Shown: in pieces, positions 25,001 through 37,500 of the stretch | Numbering within the stretch: position 1 is the first letter of the stretch | How the letters are laid out: the number at the start of each line of letters is the position of its first letter | Origin: Mya arenaria | Lineage: Eukaryota; Mollusca; Bivalvia; Myida; Myidae | DNA: 64,000 nucleotides | Reading direction: 5' to 3' | Assembly (NCBI RefSeq): GCF_026914265.1 | Contig: NC_069125.1 | Span: 65,337,479 to 65,401,478, forward strand | The notes under the pieces: generated by a model | What the model saw: the letters and a program-made list of their open reading frames with translations, nothing else | Told to the model about the DNA's origin: nothing | Databases searched by the model: none | Made by a program: the position numbers and the translations under genes

Positions 25001-28000
25001 GGCTCACCAAAACATATTATTCTAGTTGTTGAAAAGTTTATTTCAAATAGAAAGCAAAGTAACAACAACTTGATTTCCTTATTTTAATCTGTACTCAACC
25101 TATAGTGCAGGGCCTCACTTCTCGAAACTTCCAAAGTCCCTAATAACAGGATAAATCTTAGCTCACTACTTTTGTTTTGGTATATTTTGCGTAATACATG
25201 CTTCTGTTAGAATATTTGGACTTAAAATACCAATTACCGTTGATAATGATAATTACAATAAAGCATTTTTTATTAATCCAAATCAGATTTAAGAATTATT
25301 TTGGCAAATTAAAATAAGGAATATAAGTCTGTCAAGCATAAGAACATATGAGATGTTGAAATAAGACCTATACAAAAGATGTTCACTTATCAGACAAGTG
25401 AAAAAGGATTTTGAATTTTAACTTTGTATTGCATCCTACATTTTAGAAGTTTGCATGTGAGAGATATGTTTTCATTACTACATTTACCATCCTCGGTGAC
25501 TTTGAGGCCTTTCTGCACATGGTAGAACTTCTGGATGTTAAATTTGTCTAGGTTAGTTGGGTCCTGCAATAAGAACATGGGCCTCAACATTTCAGCAGAA
25601 ATAACTAGAGCTGTCACAGGAGTGACAACTACCCCAGCAAGCCAGTCAAAGATATGTGTCACATGTTATATACTTAAATTCTGACAGAGAGAAAGTCAAT
25701 TATAATTATGTCCAATCTTTTTTTGGGTGAAAGTCCCAGAGTTTTGACATATTCTTCTGGCTTTCCGCAAATGTATGCTCAAAATTCATATGTTAATAAT
25801 AAATTATCATTGTTAAGTTATTTTGATTAGGCCTAAAAAAAAAAAATGTCCGTTTCGGGTAACCCAACCCTACCTTTAAAAATGCGCCGACCCTAACTAT
25901 TTTTTTCCGTTTCTGAGCAAAAAAATATTCGTTAGCGAGTAGAGAGTAACGAAGGGCGGATAAATGCAGATTTTAATCAGAATTATTGTTTATATGATAA
26001 AACAAAGTCAGGCAATGACAGTAATGTAGGAAAGACTGCCATTTACAAGAAAACACTCTGAACTTACGACAGATATTGAAAAAAAAAACTAAATAAAAAA
26101 ATCCCTACCTACCCTACCTAAAAATTTTGGGAAGGTTACCCTAAACAAACAATTTTTTTTTTTGGCCTTTCACTATAAAAGGACCATATTTTCTATCATT
26201 TATTAATGTGTTAATTAAGACATTTAAAGCTGGTCTAATGTGCCACCTGTATTGTAATAAGGTCTTTCCTGGTGAATGGTTCATCTGTAAGTAGATCCCT
26301 CCAGAAGTTTGTTTTGACATTTAGTCTCTCCACAGCCTGAAGGGAATGGGCAAAACTTGTTGTAAGAATCATCATAGATTTTTAAGTTTAATGATTTATT
26401 TTACAGTGATTGCCAAACATATTGTATTGTATACAGCAAAAGACTACTCAGTGTGTGTATACCATGTGATAAATTGCGTCATAAATGCTACGTTGTGGTG
26501 TAGTAAAAATAAAGTTATATTTGAATCAAGTCTTCATTTTAAGCAAATATTGCCTTCCCGCGTAGCATATATGATGTAATTTATCATGTGGTATACACAC
26601 ACTGCTACTGCATTATGTGGAATACATGCATTTTCTTTAAGTGAATTTTTTTGTGCATACCGATAGATTTTTTTGTTTTAGTTTTCTAACATAATTACTT
26701 TTCCTCCTTCCATGATAATACCATGTATCATTGTGGCCATGTTAATATTATATAATATGATACATTTTATGTTTTTGTCAAGAAACTGGTTACACCATGT
26801 TAACAACAATAAGCACTTCTGTATGTCTATCTATCTATGTTCCAGCAGCACTTGTTAAACACCCTTCAATCTTAAACCAAACGGCAAAAGTTAAAATAGA
26901 TATTGAACCATTTGTTTCTTGACATCTACAACATAAAAAAACACTTCAATGAAATCTGTATGTTTTTTACTAGTTTTCATATATCATTTTATACTTAGCT
27001 TAACATATGATATTTTAAGAATTAATCCATAAAATATTCTAAGCAAATTATTCTGACCTCATTAGCGAAGACATTTCCAGTTTGCCTTACTGCAACAATG
27101 TGAGTGTTCTCATTGAAGACCTTGAATGTCACTGGACAATGATACTTGCCTGAAGTAAAGTTCAACTTTATGACCACACATATTTGCATCCACATGTATT
27201 TTCTTATCTACCGGTATGTAGGAAGTCAAATTTAACTCCTTGTATATTTGGTATATTTTGTACATATTTGTAATAATCATAACAATAACTTATTTAAATA
27301 TAATCAAAATGAATACTTTGTTTTAAAACCTTACCAACTTGAAAAAAAAAGAAAATTTCTGTAGAATGAGTGCCAAAAAAAATGACGGCATGTCTATTCA
27401 GTATTAACTAAAAATATTGGCATTGCCTTTGAAATCTAAAACATCTTTTTGTGTTGAACTGACCATCAGCGTTTTTGTGGAAGTTGAGTCTGACCAGTTC
27501 CTTGGCACTGAGTTTGTCTCCTGTGACAGGGTTAATACCATACTTCTTCAAGAAGGGGACTATGCTCCTAAAATGTACATACATAAATCTAAGACTTGCT
27601 TTACAGAAAAATATGATAGGTCATGTATGAATGCAAAATGCAGATTTTATGCTTTAAGAGTACAAGTTTACAATATCATTGAATTCGCATGGCCCACATG
27701 GATATAATTGTTCAAAATAAAAGTAAATGAGCATCAAAGTCTGTAAAATAAATATTTTAAGAATTAATTAACTAGAGAACAGCATGCTATAATTCATTTA
27801 ATAATTTTGACATACATAAGATCATAAATTACTCCATCTTTTGTGCACAGAGGATTTTCAAATGGCTGCATGGACAATCTGAAATAAATAAGGCTTGACA
27901 GTAAAAAAAAAAGCTTTATCTCATGACATGAACTTGACTGTATCAGTATATATTTACAAATGTACATATACATGAAGTAAAATGTTAACAATAACTATGA

Positions 28001-31000
28001 GCTACTTTCTTTAACTAATAACAGGGGTGCTAACAGCTAATAATTGTCATTCCTGAAAAATACCCAAGGATCTGTTTGAGTAAACAGAACAGAACAGAAC
28101 AGACAGTTTATTCGACTTATACAAGAGTACATCGTCGTAAGTATGAGTATGAGTATGAGGGTGATGGGTGTAATGCCTTAAGCAAAGTATAGTGGCTTAG
28201 CGCTCTTTCATATTCTTTTACCAAAGTCACTTATATTTATTTCAAGGTACTTCCTAAAAACAATCTTTACAACTGTCCAATTGTCTGCATTAAAAGATCT
28301 CAATCCTGATTCAAGGATTAATTCTGAACTTACGAACCCCTGTCAAATATCAGCGAACATCCAATTGAATATTTTTCGATTTTGTTAGAAATGTTGAAAC
28401 ATACATGTAGACAGAGGAAACTATTTATATGCATAATACAAAAAAGTTCAAAAGTACATATATTCAGCTTACGTGCAGCATGAGAATGGTAGACGGCGGA
28501 AGTCTTGATTCTTCACCTGTTTTCCTTTGTACCCGCCAAACTGGTTCTTCCATTCTGTAGTTGTCAGATATCTGTAAGTGTATAGTAAGACTTCTTAAAT
28601 TTATGACAAGTGTTTTCTTTATATTACCAAATAAAGAAATAAATTACTGGTCGTATTTAGCCACTTGAACACTTCCTTTTAACCTTTTGACTTGAAGCTA
28701 AGCATTAGACAAAACAGATAATTTTGTTCAAAAGTATGTTAAAAAACATCAGGTAAAATGATGGCACTACATAAACATTTGCGTGTTTACATTTTAAGTT
28801 GCAATAACGACAAATTCTGCCAAATTTTCAAACAGAGTTTAAATGACCTAGAGTACCTTGAGGACCTGAGTTTGATTCCAAAATGAAATGTCAGCTTTAT
28901 TTAAAACAAGAGGCACATCAGTGCCTGTGCTCCACTGGCCAAAAGGTTCAAGCAAAGACCACCTAACGAACATTTTCGTCAAGTTTCATAGAAATACAAT
29001 CATCAATTTTTGAGGAGAAGTTATTTAAAAAATTTTTTTACTTTAATAGCTCTGGCTGCCATGTTGTGCAGTGGACCGAAATGATTTGGGCAATTTGAGT
29101 AAAGGAGCACCAAACAAACATTTCTGTCAAGTTTTATCGAAAAAAGGTCATCGGTTTCGACGACAAGTCGTATAAAGTTTTTTTTTATTTTTTAGCTCTG
29201 GCAGCCATGGTGAGCAGTGGACTGGAACCATTTAACAAATTTTGGTTAATGACCACCCAAGGAACATTTCTGTCAAGTTTCATCAAAATCTGATCATCGG
29301 TTAACATTTAATCTGAATAGATTATGAAGCAAATATCTAACCTGAACAAGAACTGACGAGATAGAATCGACTTGGTGTTTCACTTACACTTTTCGGCCAT
29401 TTAAGTTACTAAAAATAGCTGTTTCATAAACTTTCAGAATGTCACTTAAACGAAAATTAATGTTCAGTCTATATATACTTTCCTATGTATAAATGTAAGG
29501 TTTTTAAATTGATCTTTTTGTGAGAACTTTATGCTTATATGTTTACTCATAAATTATTATTGTTTAAAAATTATTTAAAGATGCTATAGGTGAAAAATTA
29601 AGACATTATTTTTTTTTCTATTAAAGGGAGGTAATTCAGTAGTAAAATGTAATCAAAGCTATTAAAGGATGGCATTTCTTTTCTAACCATGTTGATATTA
29701 TTACAGTCTATTCAAGCAAGATGCCTTTTGTTTTTACATAGTACCCATAGGTTCTGAAAAACAAGGAGCACTATTCCCAACAGAAGGATGTCACTCCCTA
29801 TCACTGCATGAGCATCATAATAAAAAAATGTTTACTCAAACTGCAAGCTGCTCAATTGAAATAGGTATTTACCTCAAGCATACAGTTTTATAATGTGCCA
29901 AAATAGTCGGACTACTAGATTGTCATTCGGACTAGTAAAATATGCCATTATGCTAGTCCAACTGGCTAGTAGGTTAAAATGTTTTTTCGTGAAGACTGCG
30001 GACGAGAAGTCCTTAAAGGTTTTTCTATTTTTAACTCTCGCAGCCATGTTGTGCAGCGGACCGGAACCATTTGGGCAATTTTGGTTAAAGGGCATCCCGA
30101 TGAACATTTATGTAAAGTTTCATCAAAATCTGATAATCGGTTTCTGAGAAGATGTAGTTTAACGTTTTTTTCTATTCTTAGCTCTGGTGCCCATGTTGTG
30201 CAGCAGACCAGAACTGTTTGGGCTATTTTGGTTAAGGACTACCCAAGTAACATTTCTGTCAAGTTTCATTGCAATACGATCATCGGTTTCTGAGGAGAAG
30301 TCGTTTAAAGGTTTTTCTATTTTTACCTCTGGGGGCCATCTTGTGCAGTGGACCGAAACCATTGAAGCAAATTTGATAAAGGACCATCCAAGGAACATTT
30401 CTGTTAAGTTTCATTAAAATCTGATCATCGGTTTCTGAGAAGATGTTCTTTAAAGGTTTTTCTATTTTTTTGCCCTGGCAGCCATGTTGTGCAGCGGACC
30501 GGAACCATTTGAGCAATTTTGGTTAAGGACCACCCAAGGAACAATTCTGTCAAGTTTCATCAAAATCTGCCTATCCGTTTCAGAGGAGATGTCGTTTAAA
30601 GATTTTGCTATTTTTAGCTGTGGCGGCCATATTGTGCAATGGACCAGAACCATTTGAGCAATTTTAATAAAGGACCACCCAAGGAACATTACTGTCAAGT
30701 TTCATCAAAATCTGCCGAACCGTTTCAGAGGAGATGTCGTTTAAAGATTTTGCTATTTTTAGCTCTGGCGGCCATATTGTGCAATGGACCGGAACCATTT
30801 GAGCAATTTTGGTAAAGGACCACCAAAGGAACATTCCTGTGAAGTTTTGTCAAAATCCGCTTATCAGTTTCAGAGGAGATGTCGTTTAAAGTAAAAGTTT
30901 ACGCACGCACGCACGCACGCACTCACGACGGACAATCTGTGACGACATAAGCTCCATGGCCTTCGGCCAGTGGAGCTAAAAACTTTACTTTTTTGTGACG

Positions 31001-31326
31001 ATTTTTATCACTATAAGTTTTCATATGATATATTTTTCAAAATTTTCAGATATATCTTATATTGACTTCCCATAACTTGCATCCAAATTAATGGCCCTTC
31101 AATGATATTAAAGATGAACAGGCTTTATGATTATGAAAGGAAATATTAAGAATATTGCATCCGAATAATATATCCGACAAAACTGCATGTGTACGTGTAC
31201 TAATTTTTAAACCTCTTAGAATATAAGCAGAACTTATTTGCGAATACATCATTAGATGAATAATAAATATTCTTTAATAAGTATTTAAAACTTACAATTT
31301 ATCTTTTTGATGTTGCTTTTTACCCA
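19026..31326 (-). CDS. PPIL2: Peptidyl-prolyl isomerase-like 2 (U-box cyclophilin), complete
   Basis: Nineteen exons with matching phases give 521 codons (human about 520): 31326-31295, 28571-28473, 27878-27816, 27567-27464, 27149-27058, 26336-26247, 25563-25488, 24980-24880, 24456-24412, 24164-24089, 23295-23189, 22818-22729, 22307-22274, 21971-21854, 21582-21526, 20810-20741, 20350-20288, 19662-19517, 19128-19026. The protein starts [11 protein letters not shown] as in human PPIL2. A U-box lies at about residues 35-110 ('[16 protein letters not shown]'), a linker contains '[17 protein letters not shown]', and the cyclophilin domain (about 277-430) keeps '[15 protein letters not shown]', 'SQFFITF' and 'LDGKH'. 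A Lys/Glu-rich tail has '[10 protein letters not shown]' and ends DFSAW. His385 stands where cyclophilin A has the cyclosporin-contact Trp. The family acts in the nucleus, in spliceosomes and as a U-box ubiquitin ligase. No break is seen. Confidence 0.97.
19885..20314 (-). repeat. ~34-bp tandem repeat grown from a PPIL2 exon end plus its splice donor
   Basis: On the minus strand the last 24 coding bases of the seventeenth PPIL2 exon (encoding PYEEVDEE, 20311-20288) and the donor GTATGTTTAC form a 34-base unit. About twelve more copies follow inside the intron, down to about 19885. Many keep the exon-like part ('ccatatgaggaggt' or variants) and a 'gtatgtt' or 'gtatatt' donor-like string. Divergence rises away from the exon, and the array looks old. 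If a downstream copy served as donor, the frame would continue as EEVCLPI and meet a TGA, truncating the protein before its C-terminal tail. Confidence 0.85.
25604..25650 (+). repeat. Fragment of an interspersed element (terminal stem-loop)
   Basis: 'ACTAGAGC' is followed by a stem-loop TGTCAC-AGGA-GTGACA and 'ACTACCCC'. It resembles the start of other repeats in the window (28914, and the minus-strand copies starting at 15141 and 60208). It lies in a PPIL2 intron just outside the exon at 25488-25563. Confidence 0.45.
25829..26168. mobile_element. MITE-like element (~340 bp) in a PPIL2 intron
   Basis: The left end reads 'aggcctaaaaaaaaaaaa' then 'gtttcgggtaaccc'. The right end is its inverse: 'aggttaccctaaacaaac', then a T-run and 'ggcct'. 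The interior has no open frame. Inverted ends and small size fit a non-autonomous DNA transposon. The target duplication is not clear. Confidence 0.6.
28914..30979 (+). repeat. Interspersed element with hairpin ends carrying ~148-bp tandem units
   Basis: It starts 'AACAAG' plus a stem-loop AGGCAC-ATCA-GTGCCT and 'GTGCTCCACTGGCC' (28915-28943). It ends with arms 'AGCTCCATGGCC' and 'GGCCAGTGGAGCT' followed by AA (30950-30979). The interior holds two partial units (28960-29310), a non-repeated stretch (29310-29880) and about six tandem units of ~145-150 bases (29985-30890). Each unit has 'gccatgttgtgcagcggacc', 'gttaaggaccacccaaggaa' and 'gtcaagtttcatcaaaatct'. A short 'acgc' run lies at 30901-30921. 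It sits in the first PPIL2 intron. Short frames on both strands are repeat by-products. Confidence 0.75.
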
Positions 31327-31509
31327 TTTTGTTTATCCTTAGAGTATTTTTTTCAAAAGCAACTTTTACATCAAAATAATATTTCAACACCGACAGGTCT
31401 ATGAAATCGTTGAAATTGAAAAAGTCAACAATGAATATTTTTTTGTTATTTTTCCGTTTTAAGACATTTGTTTGCTTTGTTATGTAAAGGATTTGAAATA
31501 TAATATAAA
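31327..31509. promoter_or_regulatory. Presumed bidirectional promoter between PPIL2 and the RSKR-like kinase
   Basis: The two start codons face away from each other with 183 bases between them. Both first coding exons are supported by family matches, or by phase and splice sites, so both 5' UTRs and the core promoters must lie in this gap, or further 5' non-coding exons must exist. The gap is AT-rich with no obvious TATA box or CpG cluster. Confidence 0.6.
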
Positions 31510-34500
31510 ATGGGCAACACTAATCAAAAGTCACCAATACGGAAGACGCAGTCTGTCCCTGATACTCAGGTGAGGGTAATCTTTCATGAATGAAGAACAT
31601 TTGCTTGACAAACTTTTCTTTTTCAAATCGTGTAAAAACCTCACTCTGGCCCATCTTCACAGAAATGAGCTTACAAGTAGCTATGTGGAAGCATACGTCC
31701 AATGTGGTTTAAAACATAAAATTCACATCCTGCTGTTAATGGCAATGCTTCTGAAATTCTTGTAACGTCCGAGACCAAACAAGCTAACAGATTCCTACAG
31801 GGAAAAGCATGCTCGACTCTGAAAGGTTCTGCTGGTCTTTATATACAGTAAATTTTCAATCCACACAGAACCCAGGCTTTGCTAATTTGCCTATTACCAA
31901 CCAAGTTAACATACATACTATTAAGATACTTCCGTCTATAACAGAATGTTATACTATGAACACATATCTGCCGCCTACAGCGGAGCGTTACATTAATCCG
32001 CCGCCTTCAGCAGTCCGTTACATTTTTAAGGCCTCAACACAGTCGGTATTGGCTTGCTGGTTTAAGAGATCTGATGGCATAGTTGAAAAAACCTGGCTGG
32101 TATACATCAGCATGGAAGAAAGGCAGCAGGCACTTAATTGTGTTTCCTCTGGTGCTGATGATGACTTAACTTCTGGAAGCTTGGGGCTGGATGCTCGACT
32201 TGTACAAGCTACAATTAATGTGAAATTGATCCCAGTGTGGGGTTTCCGAACAGGAACTTCATATTTCAACAGGGCCTGACAAGAGCATGGTAGTACTGGG
32301 TCTCATTAATATGCAGGAAAGTCATGAAGTTCCTGCGCAGTAAGCTTAGGCAAATAAATTGCTGTCACAGAGATATGAGTATTCCAGGAGAGCTTTTCAA
32401 TTGATATGTACTCCCAAGATATCTGCCTCATTTAACTACCTGCAGTTCTTCATCATGGATAACATATGTTGTTATGATGGATGCTTGCTTCTTTGTGATG
32501 ACTTCACCTATGCTCGAGCCAGTTCTGCCCAAACTGTTTAATCCTATTTAGGTTTTCTTGAACCGCCAGTAAGTCCAAATTACTGTCATTAGAGCATTTC
32601 CTCCTGTACAAGAAGGTTTGGGGTTGCGTTTTGACTGGGAATCAAACAATAAAACTCAAATAGTCCTGAATGGCTTAATCTAGAAAGATAAAATGTTTGT
32701 GTCCCAATGATAGAAGATTTGATTGCAAAAGTCCAAACTAATAGTAAAAATATAGATATTCTGTTAATGATATTTTTATTACTTTAGGTCCTAGATGCAA
32801 ATGTTGATTTTTCGAGTTCCAAAGGAAAGTCTGGCAGTACTTGGCGCCTTTTCCGTGGAAAGTCAACAAATGCTATAGACAAGATGGATGCCAATGAAGT
32901 AGCCACAAAGAAGAAAACCCAGCCTCAGCTGGCAGTGCCCCTGGTTGAGGCATTGTTTCTTCCCGACTTTCCTGTGAAGAGTCAAGACACAGACTTTGAT
33001 GTAAGTTAACTATCAATTCATAACATAAATTTTGTATTGACTCTTTTTGTTTCTCATATAATTTATCATTAAAGGCATGCCGAAGAGAAAATAATGAATT
33101 CTTGGGTCATGTGTAACCAATTATATATTCTGTATGTATATAGCATAACTTATACTGTCTCGCTATGGAGCTAGGTTTATAGCGACGCGGTAGAGTGTCC
33201 GCTTGTAGAGCAAGAGGTCGTGGGTTCAAACCCCGACAGGTGCACACAGCAATTTGTGCAGTCTGTTGACACATATTTCTATTATGTGTATGTCTGTCAT
33301 TGTCTGACTTTGAAGATAAATACAGGCATTTTCAAGCTGCTTTAGCAGCCTAGATCTATTTGGTAAAGGAGTTGTTTGCTCTGTTTCAGATTGTTGACGT
33401 GATAGCCAAAGGTGCATATGGAAATGTGGTGAAGGTTCGCAAAGAAGATGACAAACTGTACTATGCAATGAAGGTCAACAGACATTTACAATGCATTTGT
33501 TATATTTCAACTTTAATTACTTCTGTGCAAATAATGACTAGAAAATATTATTGTAAAAGTATGGAAGCAACTTTGTTTATGTTCTGGATACAATGTTTTC
33601 TTAAGAAGTAACAATTGTTTTCAAAGTATTGTACTGGTATCTTAAAAAAAACTCTTACCTATTAAATCTAAAGATAATCACTTTCTTTTTCTAACATCTT
33701 AATCATTGTTTGCAAATAAAATTGAACTGAATACCAGGAGAGACTTGAAACTGTTTCACATGTAAGTTGTAAAGAAATTAATATAAAATGTAAAGAAATT
33801 AATATAAAATGTTACTTGTCTCTTATCAGTAAACTGCACAGTAATATTACTGTTAGAGATGAATTATGATTCACAATATGATGTGACCTTGTACAGTTAG
33901 TGAGATCCCACCATGTCAGTTTGAAAGTTTACAACATTTATTATGTTTCACTTATACTGTGTGCTAATGTTACTGAGATGCTGTTGTATGTGTTGTAAGG
34001 TGTTGGACAAGAAGCAGATTATCGTGGAGAGTGCCATACAGCAGTGTAAAGACGAGGCTGCCATACAGGTTACCAGTATAATTTATTTAAACATACACAT
34101 GTAAACAAATGCATGTTCACATATACATTTACTTATCCACAGGACAATTGTACATGTACCCCTTGTGTGTACTTACAGTATATTTTTGGTTTGTCAGTTT
34201 TTCAAAGAGTCAAGGAAATGTCAAAGCCTTAGTATAGTCGGCTACAGCTTCATGAAAAACCTTAACCGTGGCCATAACTCAAAAACTGTCAAAGGTAATC
34301 TAATGAAACTGGAATGCTTATGTACTATCATAAAATGGTCTTTGAATCTTGGATGTCAAGCATAAAAAAATATGTGTATACCAATGGGTTTAGAATTATA
34401 TGGGAACAACAAAATGTTGGTAATCAAAAGCTATTTTTATATTGATATGTTCAACGGCTTAAAGACTAGTATACGCAAAACTGGATGGAAAAATGTTTCT

Positions 34501-37500
34501 CTAATAGCTAATTATTTAAACTAACTTTAAGAATTACTATGTAGTTGAAAAATACACACATGTTACTGATATAACAAGAATCAGAATCTGTTTTGCCAAC
34601 AATAGACTTACGGGTCTGTGGCATAGCACGTACTGCAGCTGCAAGATTATATATGCTTTATATGAATGATTGAGCCAGAGGCTATATAACAGAATTATAA
34701 ACATACAATACATGTTTGTACATAAAAGTGCATTTTATGTTCTACAAATGTTTTTCATTCCAGATTTTATGTAATGATTCAATGAAATTCTTACTTTAAT
34801 CAATCAATCAATCTATCATTATCTTTATTTCCTCCATCACAGCTTTTGCATTCTTTTCATAAATTGTCAATGCACATTTCTGGTCCCATTTGAAGTTTAG
34901 TCAATATAGCTTTAATTCTTCTTTTTTCAGTCAATTTTGGGAGATCATCCATTTATCGTCAAGTGTCATGAGTACTGGCAATCACGTAAACATCTTTACA
35001 TAGGTAAGTTTCATACAGTGTAATGCAAAATGGATAATCTTCACATACATTTTTAAACTTACCAATGCGTCCATGGCACATTTATGTGTGTGGCATAGGT
35101 GTTTGGGAATATTTGCATCATACCATATTCTGCTTTTATTATGTACAAAATGTACAGTTTAGTTCTTATGTTTTAAACTACATTATAAAACAAACAAAAA
35201 CATGTACAAATTATCTGTTTCCAGTCCTGGACTATGTACCATACGGAGACATGTTCACTCTGTGGACGTTTCATGGTTTTTTCCCAGAGAAATTAGTGAA
35301 ACTCTATGTTGCAGAAATGGCAATGTCACTAGGTAAGTTATGTTCTAATTTGAAGCTTGTCTGTTTTTATGAAAAAACAATATAGAGGTATAAGCCCTGG
35401 CGTTGTTGTTAGTCCGGCAGCGGAAGTCGAGTACCTTGCATCGGAGTGTATAGAAAATGTTTTGGGGTTTTAAAATAGCTTTGACCCTCCAGTTAAGGAA
35501 TCCGTTTGATGGCCTCGCGCCATCCTTGGGGAAATCGAGATATTCAAGATGGCGTCCAAGATGGCCGCCAAATTTAATATAAATCACCAATTAATTCGTA
35601 ATTTTGTTTTGATGATTTAATTCCTGTGCAAAACTATACCATAAAGCATTTATATTGCAAACCGATCAATTCTAAAATATTTCATACCATGTTTAGGCCA
35701 TAATGGCGTCTAAAATGGCCGCCAAACTAAAATAATTGACATTTGAGTTAGATTTTGTTGCAAATACCATCAATTTTTATGCACATGCATCTCGTTTTAA
35801 CATAACAATGTATTATATATAGGTATCACAAATAGCATTATAAAGACACATATTAACCAAGATGGCGTCCAATATGGCCGCCCAAAAAGCATAAATTAAC
35901 ACAGACTAAATAAAACGGGCACAATTGTTTACAAATGTATAAAAACAATAGCATTTTTCTTTATTTAAAATTACACTGTAGTTTATGGTTTGTATTAATA
36001 GCTTTAGAACAATTACTACATCTGTTCTAACTTAAATAGAAAAGTTAGTTTGTTAACTCAAAGATTTATATATTCATTTTGTTTGCTTATTGTGGCAATT
36101 TTCTTATGCTTGACATTTACTAAATATTGAACATGACATATGCACATTGTTGCAACGACAGCAAGAGTGTTGCATTGAGTATTTGACTGACACAAACATT
36201 TTATCATTTTAAGCACATCATATGAGGCCACTGAAATCATATGAGGCCACTGAAAATTGTTTTGGTAATATTATTGGGACCAAAGATCGCATGTCCTTTT
36301 TTCCCAACCAGTTCAAACGGGTCCAGGTTTGGTTGGTCTGATTTAACTGCACAATTTCAAACACACGTTTGAAAATGTGCTCCCTTGATATTATCATTAA
36401 ATGCCTCTGTTGTTAGGGGTAGAGAAGCAAGCTTTGGTGCACACGATGTCGCTTTCCTAACCTTAGAACTTAATACCTTTTGTAGAACTTCTGACATGTC
36501 GTCGTCAACAACATCCATGTTGTAACATTGCGAAATGAAACGAGTTGATCCTCGGTTGACTGTCGAGTAGTCAGATGTTTCATCTCAAACACACATGAGT
36601 GATACTCGCTTTCAGTACCTACAATACTATGCCCTTACCTATGCCGTAGCAGAAAGTAGTAGTATCCGATCCTGATAGTGCATGTGCTGCAAGTTAATCT
36701 GGAACTATGCGTTTGTATTTGTTGACTGTGGCTGTTATATCTGTCAATAGTCTGTCTTTCACAGGTTATTCCGTAACTGTTCCAGGTAATGGTGAAGAAG
36801 AAGTACAAAGCATCGGTATCTTCTGAAAGTACTCAAATGCCTGCATCATTTGCCTTTACTATACTAACAATTTGATGGGCAACAATGTTGTCAGCTTCTT
36901 TATGTGTGTTGCGCATGTCATGACGCGTAATTATCACAGTTGGTGTAACTTCAATTGGTGAATCTTCATCTCCAATAACAATAAGCACGCACATGTCTAG
37001 GGAATGAAATGTTGCTACCGACATGATCTCTTTCTGAGGAGGAATTTGCATTGCAGTTGACAACTGATGTACGCGCTACGTATGTGATCTTCTGTTTTCC
37101 CTTGTTTCAGTTTCTGTGCTGTATTGCCTGTATCTGGCGAAGATAAGTAGCCGTCTATAATTATCGATGTTACTTGCTTTGTTGCAGAACGTGCTGACAC
37201 CTGAACTTGCAAATACTTTTTCAGCACATATTTGGATTTGGCAAGTCACATTCAAAACATCGCTGTTGGAACATGGGACAACTCATGCAACCTTTCACAT
37301 CAAAGTCATGTGAGCTCGCTTGAAGGCTGATCACTCTTGTGAAAATTAATTATGTCTTAAAGACCTTCGTATCACCAGTTTGTATACCCATTCGTGTTTC
37401 TGCTTGTGTTCGGGGCCCGTATTCACCTACGTTCTGAGTCTGAGTTAGAGACTCAGGCTCAGAAAAGCGAACATTTAATGTTGTTATAAAAATGCTATAA

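Noticed and set aside
31809-32279. A 156-codon plus-strand frame in the first kinase intron
   Set aside because: No recognisable domain; an overlapping frame exists on the other strand; the phase does not fit kinase exons. Probably repeat-derived.
33178-33245. A functional tRNA gene
   Set aside because: A- and B-box-like sequences are present but acceptor-stem pairing is missing. The same holds for 59559-59627 and 60421-60493.
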